A stretch of DNA of 64,000 nt. Source: Gloeopeniophorella convolvens. Lineage: Eukaryota; Basidiomycota; Agaricomycetes; Russulales. The notes beneath the pieces were generated by a model. The model was not told where the DNA came from. It was given only the letters and a program-made list of their open reading frames with translations, and did no database searches. The translations under genes and the position numbers were made by a program. Positions 22,216 through 33,180 of the stretch are shown in pieces (position 1 is the stretch's first letter; every line of letters begins with the position of its first letter). The stretch spans positions 62,001 through 126,000 of the forward strand of contig WTXD01000046.1 of the NCBI GenBank assembly GCA_022496205.1, written 5' to 3'.

Positions 22216-24321
22216 TCACGGTTGGAGTGGCGGAGGCAGTCTTGAATGAGGGTGTGAAGGGCTCCTGGGCAGGGCATGTAGGTTCGGGGGACGCTGCGCC
22301 CTGCGGTTGTTCAGCGGATGAATCATTGCAGCTTGGGGATGGGGTCGGGGCATGGGGGGAGGGAGTGGAATGGTTTGATTCAGTGCATCGGGGAAAGTCA
22401 GAGCGTTCAAGGTCGATGCCGGGTAAAGACATGCGAGTATATGCAACACCACTTTGTGCTCGTCCTTGTCGGGATCCGAATTGATGGCTCGGTTCCATAT
22501 CTCGCAGAAGCTATTGCGAAGCTCGTTGGGCCAATCTGACGGAGGAGGGCGAAGCGGGAGGTAGCGTAAAGTCGCGGTTAACGCAGTTGTACGCGTTATA
22601 TGGGATGGCCCGTCGAGATATGGTAAAGCAATATGCCGAATGAAGAGCAAGGTCGCTTCACAGCTGATTTGACCAACGGACCAGCAATCATGGTCTCTGA
22701 CTAGAGGAAAGCCAGTAATGCGGCTAAGTGTGGGGGCAGACGACGCCACCTGTGAGGACCACGCCCATTGAGAAAACAGATGGGCCATGCACTTCGCAGC
22801 AAGGACAAGATCTTGATCTGAAGCCATCCTTTCTAAGGAGAGCACAAAGTCAGACATCGAAGTACCACCGACGTAATCAAACATCGAAGGGGCAGAGGGA
22901 TGTGTGTGCATGCCCATGAGGGCAAATGCAGCTTCGGAACAAATCTTGAACCGTCGACGCTGGACATCTTGTGAGAGCAGGTACAGCCCAAGGGAGCGAT
23001 GCATGAGGGAAAATGCACCATGTGTAACCCTGCGGCGATTGTCGGGTGTATCTGCACCCATCAGCATCAGTTCGGGTTCTTCCACTGTCCTTGACCTCAA
23101 CAGGCCGGGGACTCCAGCAAAGAATTGTTCCAGTTCGTGGTCCTCGTCCAGGGAGTCGTATGTCCATGTTAGGGCCCGACTGCCCACATCCGATGATTGC
23201 ATCATCGCTGTCTTTTCAGCCGATTTGAGCATCCCGTTCGCGACCAGAACTTGCAAACTTGCCCCCAAGCCATGGAGGATGGCCCAGACTGGATGTAAAA
23301 TTCCGAATCTGCCAGAAAGAAGGTCGAGGGTGTGCCTAAGGACGTTGACGGGCGGTCGGAGGATGTATAAAGGGGCCATCCAGCATAACGTGGATAGAGG
23401 CGTGCGGTATGGGCTATTCGGGAATACCGCTGACAAGATCGTGATCACCACGTAGAGTGACAAACAGAGCGCGACCCAAGAGACAACGACTCTGAATATT
23501 GTAAAATTGATGGTGAATAGGAGGACCGAAAGACCAGCGTAGAATAGGAAGACGGATAGATGGAGGAGAGCAGGAAGTACGTCGACCGCCCAGGAGACCT
23601 GGAACTTTTTCACACCTTCGGCGTAGAACGAACGAATGCGGGCCCGCTTGTATGGCTGGTAGCGTGTCTGAGTCACACGCAGGTAGTGTCGCGCCCACTG
23701 TTGCAACATCGTGGCCAGCAGCGCACACGTCAGGCTGATGACGAGGCTGAGGAACCAGAGCGCATTGATCCAGACAGTGGTCGTGGATGGGCTGAAGGTG
23801 GCAGGATCGGAGATGGTCGAGGGAACAGAGACTTGGGATCCATTGTCGGAGGCGGACTGCTGGTAGATGCGGGAGAGGTAGAAGGCGGACGCGTCCTGTG
23901 AGTTGAGCTGAAGCTTCTGGTAGGTGTTCCCGAGAAAGGTTGCTACGGAGGCGGAGAATAGACCAGTCTGCAGCAGAAAACTCTGAGCTGGTTGCGGGGC
24001 GCCAACAAAGATGAAGTACGCACGAATACGAGTATTCCGTCCGCATCGCCCTTCCAATTCTCGATCATCCTCCTGTCTTCTTCTTCCGCGCGGCCAAGGT
24101 ACATCGAGAACAACGCGCCCGAGGGGGGACTGTAGCCCTTTTCGGACTGCATACGGGGTTGTCCATGAGCTTGACCATGTGGGCAAGCTATGTAGAGTTG
24201 TTGTATGCTGATTAGAAACAGACAACAAGGCAGACGACCACGACCACGAAATACCTTGAGCTTGAGCCGGCACGTTCACATTGCGTGCTGCGTCAGTTCC
24301 CAGTTCGATGTCTTGCTCCAT
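22216..24321 (-). CDS. DUF6535 membrane protein, copy 4 (altered C-terminus)
   Basis: Exons 24321-24255, 24187-24024 and 23967-22216 give about 660 residues. Start MEQDIELGTDAARNVNV. The membrane half is fully conserved (TGLFSASVATFLGNTYQ, TVWINALWFLSLVISLTC, QQWARHYLRVTQTRYQPYK, VSWVALCLSLYVVITILSA). Just after VVLHILACLYP, roughly 100 bp present in the other copies is missing and the frame shifts. The predicted protein then ends in a new Pro/His-rich tail at 22216. The ancestral tail is still legible in the neighbouring frame from about 22440 to 21878 (IDLERSDFPRC to IQGRGGVDITVDADVE). The unspliced DNA is also open across both introns, but that reading skips the conserved exon-2 block and is not favoured. 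It could be functional with a new tail or a recent pseudogene. Confidence 0.75.
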   Translation of the reverse strand: MEQDIELGTDAARNVNVPAQAQGISWSWSSALLSVSNQHTTTLHSLPTWSSSWTTPYAVRKGLQSPLGRVVLDVPWPRGRRRQEDDRELEGRCGRNTRIRAYFIFVGAPQPAQSFLLQTGLFSASVATFLGNTYQKLQLNSQDASAFYLSRIYQQSASDNGSQVSVPSTISDPATFSPSTTTVWINALWFLSLVISLTCALLATMLQQWARHYLRVTQTRYQPYKRARIRSFYAEGVKKFQVSWAVDVLPALLHLSVFLFYAGLSVLLFTINFTIFRVVVSWVALCLSLYVVITILSAVFPNSPYRTPLSTLCWMAPLYILRPPVNVLRHTLDLLSGRFGILHPVWAILHGLGASLQVLVANGMLKSAEKTAMMQSSDVGSRALTWTYDSLDEDHELEQFFAGVPGLLRSRTVEEPELMLMGADTPDNRRRVTHGAFSLMHRSLGLYLLSQDVQRRRFKICSEAAFALMGMHTHPSAPSMFDYVGGTSMSDFVLSLERMASDQDLVLAAKCMAHLFSQWAWSSQVASSAPTLSRITGFPLVRDHDCWSVGQISCEATLLFIRHIALPYLDGPSHITRTTALTATLRYLPLRPPPSDWPNELRNSFCEIWNRAINSDPDKDEHKVVLHILACLYPASTLNALTFPDALNQTIPLPPPMPRPHPQAAMIHPLNNRRAQRPPNLHALPRSPSHPHSRLPPPLQP

Positions 24322-25251
24322 GATATCCTGGAGTAGATATGCGTGGCGGCTGGAGTTCGGGCGGGGTGCGCACACAGAGGGTAAAATAGGTGTAAGCGGT
24401 GCTTCATTGGATATCAGTAGATGGTTGGGCTGTGCATGGGAGTCTGGGTATTCCGATGGGCTGCAATGATACAGATGTAATCACGAGTGTGGTGTTTGCG
24501 AGTGTGTGGGGAACGCGCTCAGCATGTAGGTTCCCGCCCGGGGGCCACCTGGGGCCACTTGATCAAGTGCGCGCTCGCACCGAGACAAAACAGCCAGACT
24601 CTACAGAACTCTACCTACCACCACGCGGTCAAACAGAATTAGCAGCCTCCGGCGTGCCCGCAAGGCACCTTAGATTTGCATGAATCCGAACGGCGGGCGG
24701 GAGTGTTGCATACATATTCGGCCGGGCTATTCTGGCAGCTTTCCTGTCTCTCTGCCCGGGCACGATCCGTTTGTCCAATGTCATCAAGGGTCAAGCCAAG
24801 GGTGGCGTGCTCCGTGTCCGCCTTTGGGACACAGTGCCTAGCATAGGCTGCAGCTGACCGCAACTGTATCAAATGTACGTGCAACAATCTCTTTTCGAAC
24901 GCATGCACTGCAGCATCGCTCGCCCGCGCGCTCATGCACCCACAAGATGTCTCCGAGTCGCGGACGCCAGCTCTCGAGCAGAGCAGTGGACCGAGGTCAT
25001 CAGAACAGTGCGCACCCCGGTGGGGTCAACGTCCAGGCTATGAAACTAACGTTATGTAGTTCCATTTACAGTCTCACGTAGATGACACAGCGGTGTTCGC
25101 AAGTCGCGACAGGAACTTTGGGTTGAATAGCTGCTGAACTAAGGGATCTGCGACGCTCCCCTTGGCAACCTCGGTACTGGATAAGAGCACGTCCTCCATC
25201 GAGGAGGTCCGGACGTCTACGCATTCTACGTCCGGAGCGGCTGCCGTTCCG
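24322..25251. other. Intergenic region between DUF6535 copies 4 and 5
   Basis: About 930 bp containing the upstream region of copy 4 and the 3' flank of copy 5. No coding motif is seen in either strand. Confidence 0.35.
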
Positions 25252-27260
25252 TCACGACCTTGCAGCCCGGGGATCGTTGTGACGGCTCTGCAGGGAAGAC
25301 TCGATGGGTCGGTGCCGGTGAGGCCTTGAGGGTCCGCAGGCGGTGGTGGTGCAACCGTTGCGAGGAGAGCCGCGGCATTGCTTGTTCCGGGTGCGGCTAA
25401 GTATCACTGCCGGAACTGCCGGGGCGTTCGGGGGTGTGGATACGGAGGGCTCCGGCATAAGAGCTCGTGGAGCTTGTGGCGGAGACGTGCACTGCGGCCG
25501 TCCTGCGTGTTGTACGTCACGGTTCGAGGTTGGAAGCGTGGGATGATGAGCAAAAGGGCGATGATCCGCCTCTGTACATAGGGGGAAGTCCGAACGGTTG
25601 TGGATGATGAGTTCATCGTATGGGATAACGCTCCAGAATCGTCTCGAGAATGGGCCAGGAGCTTGAACGTGGAGCAATCGGTGTGCCGGAGAAAGAGATG
25701 CGAGGATGTGTAACGCTACTTCGCTTTCGTCCTGGTCAGGCATTTTTGTCGCAGCTCGATTCCATATATCGCGATCAATGAGGGGAGGATTGAAAAGGAC
25801 GAGATAGCGCAGAGTAGAGATTATCGCCTTGGTGGACATCTTCCGGGGTGGCACTTCAGGGTAGGGGAGGGCGACTTGGCGAATGAAGCCTAGGGTCCCT
25901 TGGGTCCTGAGCCAGTCCGAGGTCATGATACGACTTGCAACTTGATGGGCCATCAAACCAGTGCGAGTCAGGCACTCGACGGGCCAAATAGGCCATACAC
26001 TTTGCTGAGGGAACAAGATCTTGATCTGAGGCCTTTGCCATTACATGGGTCAACGGCACACGCCTCGCCATCATGTCTAGTTAATGGCGACTTGGGAAGT
26101 TGCCTGGCGTTTGGATGGAGCGGCTTGCCGCCAAACACAAAGTAGGCAACATCCCTTTCCTCAGCGCAGCAGAGGTGGTTGCAGCATGGCTAGAGCGGAA
26201 ACAACTCGTTGCGTTGGGTCTTCGAAAGAGTTCCAAGGTGGGCGCTGAAGATAGGAAATTGACTGCAACATCAAACTCGAGTAGCTGACGGGAATATCCG
26301 AGGACCGTGAACACAACTCCAGTCGGAGAATGCATGGAGGAGTCGTCCAACATAAGTAGATAGAGGCGTGCGGTATGGGCTGTTCAGAAATACGACTGGC
26401 ATCATCGTAATCGCCACGTAGAGCGACAGGCAAAGTGCGACCCATGAGACGACAACCTTGAATATGGTGAGATTGATCGTGAATAGGAGGACTGAGAGGC
26501 CCGCGTAGAATAGAAACACGGATAAGTGGAGAAGCGCAGGAAGAGCGTCGATTGCCTAGGCGACCTACCTGGAAGTAGAATGTGCGTATGCGGGCGCGTT
26601 TGTGTGGCTGATAACGTGTCTGGGTCACGCGCAGGTAGTGTCGCGCCCACTGTTGCAGCATCGCAGCCAGCAAAGCACATGTCAGGTTGATGACGAGACT
26701 GAGGAACCACAGTGCGTTGACCCATATTGTGATGTAGATGGGGAGAAGACGGCAGGATCTGAGATGGTTGGGGGGACAAAGGCTTGCGATCCGTTGTCGG
26801 CAGCGGACTGTTCGTCGATGCGCGAGAGGTAGAAGGCTGATGCGTCCTGAGAATTCAGTTGGAGACCTTGGTACGTATTCCCGTGAAAGGTGGCCACGGA
26901 AGCAGAGAACAGACCCGTCTGCGAATAGTAAATGAGTGCGCTGGGAGCACAAGGAGGAGAGGGGGATCGCACGAGTACGAGTATCCCGCCTGCGTCACCT
27001 TTCCAACTCTCCACCATCTTATCCTCTTCCTCGGCGCGCTCCAGATACATCGAGAACAGCGGGCCTGACGGGACGCTAAAGGTCTTCTCGGGTTGCGTAG
27101 GCTAGGCGGGAGGCTGGCCAGGTAGGTGTGCTGAGACGGTCGATATCAATCAGAGACCAAAGCAGGAAAGCGTGTGTAGAGCATACCTTGCAACCTGTCC
27201 GTTGAGGGGGCATTCGGACCACGCATTGCCGTAAGGGCCCAATTCGAGCTCTTGCGGCAT
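25252..27260 (-). pseudogene. DUF6535 membrane protein, copy 5 (degenerate)
   Basis: A candidate start at 27260 (MPQELELGPYGNA) and exon-like blocks match the other copies, but the gene is heavily damaged. There is a stop in the start of exon 2 where copy 1 has Trp, and a one-base loss at about 26735 in the segment before WVNALWFLSLVINL. About 18 bp are missing after RARIRTFYF, with a further frame change before LFYAGLSVLLFTINL. A large internal deletion removes the EQFLAGV region. Recognisable pieces resume at TLGFIRQVALPYPE and VALHILASLSP. The number and spread of lesions make it the oldest decayed copy in the cluster. Confidence 0.85.
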
Positions 27261-27677
27261 TATAGCGAGTGCAAAAGCTAGAAGCGATTGGAGGTTCCTC
27301 AGACTCTGCGGAGGACCGCGGCACACATAAGGGGCCCTGTTTATATGAAGCTACATGTAGACAGCCCCGGGCCCATGAGGGTTACGCACGGCGCCTGAGA
27401 GCCAGTGGACGCACATGCGGGTGCCGCTGCGTAAATGGGACGAAACGGTGATCGCTGGCACAAACAAGTGGTTCATGTTCTGCCTCAGTCGCAGTACACG
27501 GCCAATCGTGGACGTCGGACGTGTCGAAGGAGTGAACCTGGACTGGCAGCCCGGAATGTGGTGAGCCTGGTTGAGCAAGTCCCATCCATCGGGATGAGCC
27601 AGCGGAGCTTAAAAGTGGCATCGGGCATGGTGAAGCGCATCCTTGACCTTGACAAAACGACCAGGTCATCGTCAGCC
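27261..27677. other. Intergenic region upstream of SPF45 gene
   Basis: This separates the DUF6535 pseudogene from the conserved block. It should hold divergent promoters; no clear TATA box is seen next to the SPF45-type start codon. Confidence 0.4.
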
Positions 27678-30006
27678 ATGTCGAGCAGAGCGGGTGGCCT
27701 CTACGGAGGCATCCAGTTCTCTTCCACCTCCGCCTTTGTCTCTCCCTCTCAGCCAGAACAGTCGTCCTCCTCAGCTCCCGCGCAGCAAGAGACACCCGCA
27801 GCCCCAGCGGTGCCAGTGCCGGCAGACCCGACGCCGTCTACAGGCGATGCGGACACCCCGAACCCAGAGGCGTCAGCGACTTCTGGAAAAGCCACAGCCG
27901 GTATCTAGTCTCACTGCTGCGAAAGCTGCCCTTTGCGCACCTTTATTGAAACCTTTTGTTCCGCCTAACCCGAAGGATGGTCCGCCTCCCTTGCCTTTGC
28001 ACCCGTCAAGCGCAAAACAAAGCCGGCAGCCAACAAACTCCCCAATGCCGCTGCGCTTGCTGCGTTCTCGCAAGTCGGTGTCATCAGCGCCCCTCCTACC
28101 ATTTCCGCAACTGCTGTGGTTATTGCCCCGCCAAGTCTTGTAGACCCGAACGCGGAGCCGGCCTTGGCTCCTGGCCCAGGGCACAAAACAGGATGGGGCA
28201 AGAAAGTCAAGCCTCCGTCCATGGTGCTCGATGAAGACGTTAACGGCTTCCGGGGGAATGCAAAACGGAAAGGAGGCGGTGGCAGGAAGAATAAAAGGGT
28301 GCGCCCACACGTCGCTCACTCGACGGCACTCGTCACAGTCAATGTCTTCTTCAGAACAAGCATGTTCAGCAGATGGCAATATGGGATCCCACCGAGCAGT
28401 ATGATCCAAGCCGTCCTAATGACTACAATGAATATAAGGTCTGGAAGCATCGCGAACGAGGAGAGAGGCTTGAGCGCATCGCAAGAGAGCGTCGTATGGA
28501 AGCTCAAAAGCGCCCCCGACGAAGCAGCTCCCGTAGCGATTATACAGAGAGCGAATCGGAAGATACGCGTCCTAAAAAGACAGGTGCTGTGCATTGATTT
28601 TGTTTCCATGCAGTACATCCTGACCTTGTTGACCACAAAGGGCGATTTGAAGACCGCGAAGACCGCTGGTCCCTCGAGGACCACGAACGCCCGCGCGGGG
28701 GCCTCGGCAGTGCAGCAACTGCGAAACCCATTGCTCAGGTTGTCAGCATGACCGGGGAAGAAGCGTATCAGCGACGGCTTGCAATGTCTGCTGGCTTCAA
28801 GCCAGCCACGCAGGCCCCACCCCCGATCTTAGACGCAATGCCCGAGACCGACAGCGCTTTTGGAACAGTTCTAAGTGCCCCTATCTCTAGGTCCGGAGCA
28901 GGAGACGAGGCGAACCTTCGTCGCGTGGCCTTGTCGCCGCGCGGGGTGCAATCGCCGCCACCTCCCCAAGCTGACCCCGTTCAAACGCCACCGCCACCGC
29001 CCCCAAGCACTGGTGACGAAGCATACCAGCGACGTGCAGCACTTTCCCCACCTCGTCCGCCATCGCCTCCATCACCTCTGCGTCAGCTGTCCCCCGACCC
29101 CCCGAGCTCGTCCGGATACAATCCCTTCGCACCGCGGGCAGTGCCTCCGCCTCCACCTCCCGCTCCAAGCGCAGATCCTGCACTCGGCGGCGACTTCGAG
29201 GAGCGCGTGCGCAATAGCCGCAACGCAGCCGCCGCCATCGCGGCGAAGTTCAGCGCGTTCGCGCGCCCACCGGAGGCCGAGCCGCCGTCAGCTTCCGAAC
29301 CGAGCGCCGGGTCGGAGCCGTCGAAACAGTGTGTTTCTCTGTCTCCTCCCGTCCGTGCCCACGTACTTACCGACGCGACCATCTTACGCAGAGCGGACCC
29401 GCCGGCCGGCGGCAGCGTCGCGGCGCGCCTGATGGCCAAGTGGGGCCACAAGGAGGGCCAGGGTCTCGGCGCGGACGGGAGCGGCATCGTGACCGCGTTG
29501 ACGGTCGAGCAGGTCAAGGGCGCGGGCAAAGGCAAGGGCACGGGCCGCGGCGCGGGGCCGGGCGCGGGGCGCGGGCGCATCGTTGACGCGGGCGCCGACG
29601 CGCGTGCGCGGGCAGACGAAGCGCGCTTCGGCACGCCGAGCCGCGTCGTCGTGCTCACGAACATGGTCGCGCTCGCCGACGCGCACGACCCGGACCTGCC
29701 CGCCGACGTCGGTGAGTCCTCGCCTTCGTCCCTCCTCACGGCGCCAGTCACTGATACTACTGCGGCGCAGGCGAGGAATGCACAAAGAACGGCAGCGTCG
29801 AGCGCGTCGTCGTGCACGTCGTGCAGCCGCCGCCGCCGGACGAGGCGGACGCGGTGCGCGTGTTTGTGCTATTCGCGGGGCCTGCCGGCGCGTGGCGCAC
29901 GGTGCGCGAGCTCGACGGGCGCTTCTTTGGCGGGCGCACCGTGCGCGCGCGCTACTTTTCCGAGGCGTTATGGAGCCGCTTTGCGTTCGACGTGCCGTTG
30001 GCGTGA
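27678..30006 (+). CDS. Splicing factor 45 (RBM17/SPF45) homologue
   Basis: Nuclear splicing factor of the SPF45/RBM17 type, which acts in 3' splice-site choice through a G-patch and a UHM-type RRM. Exons 27678-27900, 27976-28298, 28370-28583, 28614-29328, 29392-29711 and 29771-30006 give about 676 residues. Landmarks: [12 protein letters not shown] start, [49 protein letters not shown], then repeated GDEAYQRR segments in a Pro-rich region. The G-patch is [20 protein letters not shown], and the RRM begins RVVVLTNMV and ends with the UHM-like [12 protein letters not shown]. The 63-nt intron at 29329-29391 is a multiple of three, so retention would also keep the frame. Codon use is very G/C-rich from the G-patch onward. 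Confidence 0.9.
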
Positions 30007-30426
30007 GGGCGCATGTAGGTGGGGGTAGGAGTATGGGTTTTTGGATGTGGTAATACCTAGGAGCGGGGCTTCCGTGTACTTGATGTGCTGAGCTTCTTGT
30101 ACTTAATCTAACGTTGATGGAACCAGTATTGGATTCTTGCCAAGTCAATATCATGCTCTTTCTTCGGTGATCCTCACTTCAGTAGGCTGTCGCGAGCTAT
30201 CGCCGGCCCGCAATCATGGCACACGCGTAAGACAACCGTTCATGCAAGTCGGCACAATCGACTGGCGCACCCGGGCCCAGGGGACACCGCGTGCGACAGA
30301 CAGCTTCAGCAACACCAGGCATGAAAGAGAAAATACGATATTTTTGTGCTACGTATAGGGGATGTACTACGCAAGTGCAACACGGCGCCCTACCAAACGA
30401 GTCCTCTTGTGCTCAGCCAATGTCCT
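30007..30426. other. Convergent intergenic region
   Basis: Shared 3' flank of the SPF45 and SDH1 genes. No gene is seen; terminators and poly(A) sites of both genes must lie here, but none can be pinpointed. Confidence 0.4.
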
Positions 30427-32893
30427 CTAGTACACACGCTTGAACGGCGGCACGGACTTGCACTCGTTCTCGTCGAGCGTCGTGCTGATCACGCCGCGGT
30501 ACTTGATGTCGACCTCCGGCGACGCGACATCGTGCTGCCACGTCAGCGTGTGCTTCATCCACTTCTCGTCGTCGCGCTGCAAGGCAACTCATGTTAAACT
30601 TGGCCAGTGGCAGGGGAAAGAACGGGGCGCACATCGGGGAAGTCCTCGCGTGCGTGCGCGCCGCGAGACTCCTTGCGCGCGGCAGCGGCAGTGATCGTCT
30701 GCACGGCGTTCTGGAGGATGTTGCGCAGCTCGAGAGTCTCGATGAGGTCACTGCAGTCGCGATTGCCCACTGTAAGCCCTGGACAGGAAGGGAACAGGAT
30801 GACACGCACGAGTTCCAGATCATGCTGCGGTCCTTGATGCCGACGTTCTCGTAGGTCTTGTAGATTTCGCGTATCTTGCCAACACCCTCGTCGAGCGAGC
30901 TCTGCGTGCGGAATACGGCCGCGTCCGCCTGCATCGCCTTCTGCATCGCGAGGCGAACCTTCGCTGTCGGCTCCGCGCCATCCGCATTGCGGATCTTGTC
31001 GAGGAACGCGACGCTCTCGAGGCCCGCCTCCTCGGGGATCGCCTTGTGAGACTTGCCCGGGGTGAGGGTCTCCTTGATGTGGTGAGCGCACGCACGGCCG
31101 AAGACGACAATGTCGAGCAACGAGTTTGCGCCGAGGCGGTTCGCGCCATGTACCGAGACGCAGGCAGCCTCGCCGGCGGCATACAGACCAGGGACGACCT
31201 TGTCCTTGCCGTTCTCGTCAACAGTGATCACCTCACCGGTGTACTTGGTGGGGATACCACCCACTGAGTACGATTGTCAGAGAGAACTCATCTCGGCCGA
31301 TGGGTGCTTACTGTTGTAATGGACGGTGGGCAATACGGGAATGGGTTCCTTAGTGACATCGACACCGGTGAAGATCGCAGCAGTCTCAGAGATACCAGGG
31401 AGACGCTCGTGGAGGACCTCAGGGGGCAGGTGACTGAGCTGGAGGTAAAGGTGGTCCTTTTCGGGGCCGACACCACGACCCTCGCGAATCTCGATGGTCA
31501 TAGAACGCGAGACGACATCACGCGAGGCCAGATCCTTCGCGGTCGGGGCATAACGCTCCATGAAGCGCTCACCCTCCGAGTTTAGGAGGTAACCTCCCTC
31601 ACCACGGGAACCTGTGCGGCAGATCATTGAGCCAGCCAGCCATATCATGTGACGGAGACACTCACCCTCGGTGATCAAGCATCCGGCACCATAGATACCA
31701 GTCGGGTGGAACTGGACGAACTCGAGGTCCTGGAGCGGCAGACCAGCTCGCGCAACCATGGCATTGCCGTCGCCAGAGCACGTGTGCGCGCTGGTGCAGC
31801 TGAAGTAGGCGCGCCCGTAGCCGCCTGTCGCGAGAACGGTCTTGTGAGAGCGGAAGCGGTGGAGAGTGCCGTCTTCCATGTTGAGCGCGATAACGCCGAC
31901 GCACTCGCCATCTTGCATGATAAGATCGAGAGCGAAGTACTCAATGAAGAAGTTGGTGTTATGACGCAGGGACTGGCCGTAGAGGGTGTGCAGCAGCGCG
32001 TGGCCGGTACGGTCGGCGGCGGCGGCGCAGCGGTAGGCCTGACCGCCCTTGCCATACTTGAGGGATTGACCACCAAAGGCACGCTGGTAAATCTTGCCCT
32101 CTTTGGTACGCGAGAATGGCACACCAAAGTGCTCAAGCTAGGTGAAAGCATGAATACGTCGCAGGGGACGGTCTAGGCCAGCCGAAGCTCACCTCGACGA
32201 CAGTCCGAGGCGCCTCGCGCGTCATGTAATGAATAGCATCCTGATCCCCGAGCCAGTCAGAGCCCTTGACCTGTAGAACAGAGTGGGTGAGTATATGCGG
32301 GCTGTTGCCGTTGCTTGATACGGGTGCACTTACGGTGTCGTACATGTGCCAGCGCCAGTCGTCCTCGGTCATGTTCTACTCCAGATGAGCACAAACCCTA
32401 CACATACAAACACATATACGCACTCCAAGAGCAGCATTGATACCACCCTGCGCGCTACGATAAGCACCCGCGACACCAGGCAAAAAGCTGAAACGTACCT
32501 GGGCGCGACCGTGTGACTTCTCGTAGGGAACAGCTTGGTGATGCATGCAGTTTAAGCCCGCCTCGCGAGACCGAACGCAGCGCGCAGACCCGCGCCGCCA
32601 GCACCGCTGGAAGAGGACACGACAGCCAGATCAGGACCGCGTCGCGCGATGGACGAAAATGCACTTACACAACGATGGCGTCGTACTCGTGCTCAATGAG
32701 CGGGTACTTGCCCGAGTCCCAAGACTGCGGCGCGTCGAGAGTCAGTTGTGCACGCGGTGGAGGGGACGGGGCGGGCACCCACCTTGACCTCCTGGGCCTT
32801 GACGGGGTTGGTCGCGACGACCCGGCGGGCGGGGGCAGAGGAGTGGAAGGCGCGGCCCCGCTGGAGAGACCTGGAGAGTGTTTTTCTGAGCAT
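30427..32893 (-). CDS. SDH1: Succinate dehydrogenase flavoprotein subunit
   Basis: Catalytic FAD subunit of mitochondrial complex II, oxidising succinate to fumarate in the matrix. Eleven exons: 32893-32783, 32724-32669, 32606-32499, 32454-32424, 32375-32334, 32270-32193, 32137-31666, 31611-31312, 31263-30810, 30750-30633 and 30576-30427, for about 640 codons. The N-terminus [19 protein letters not shown] is a typical presequence. Landmarks include the dinucleotide-binding [14 protein letters not shown], the covalent-FAD region TRSHTVA plus [66 protein letters not shown] and the end VPPFKRVY. In exon 3, three C residues seem to be missing between GLA and TACITK, which gives an in-frame TAA at 32554-32552 without shifting the downstream frame. 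In a gene this essential, sequence error is the simplest cause. Confidence 0.9.
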
Positions 32894-33180
32894 GGCGGGG
32901 ACGTCCGTGGCCAAACTAGGCGGGGACGACGGGGCGGGAGGAGGAGAGAAAGGTGGAGGTGGTCAGATGGAGAGGAGACGGGCTCGAGGCGGCCCTCGGC
33001 GTTTCGCCCCTCGCGACTTCACCCGGCCCCCGGCGCCTCTCGTCGCCAGCCAATCACATGCCTCGTGATTCAACTTTTCGGCTTTCGTGTCCGGTCAACT
33101 TCGTTGCTATTCTACACCTACTTACACTGAGTATGTAACATTGAGTATCTACAACCCTAGTAATATCTGTAAGGAGGTGA

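Noticed and set aside
22216..24375. Unspliced 719-codon frame through DUF6535 copy 4
   Set aside because: It reads through both introns in the wrong frame of exon 2 and loses the conserved FSMYLxRAEEED block; the spliced model matches the other copies.
29083..30154. Long minus-strand frames opposite SPF45
   Set aside because: Antisense shadows of a very G/C-rich coding region.
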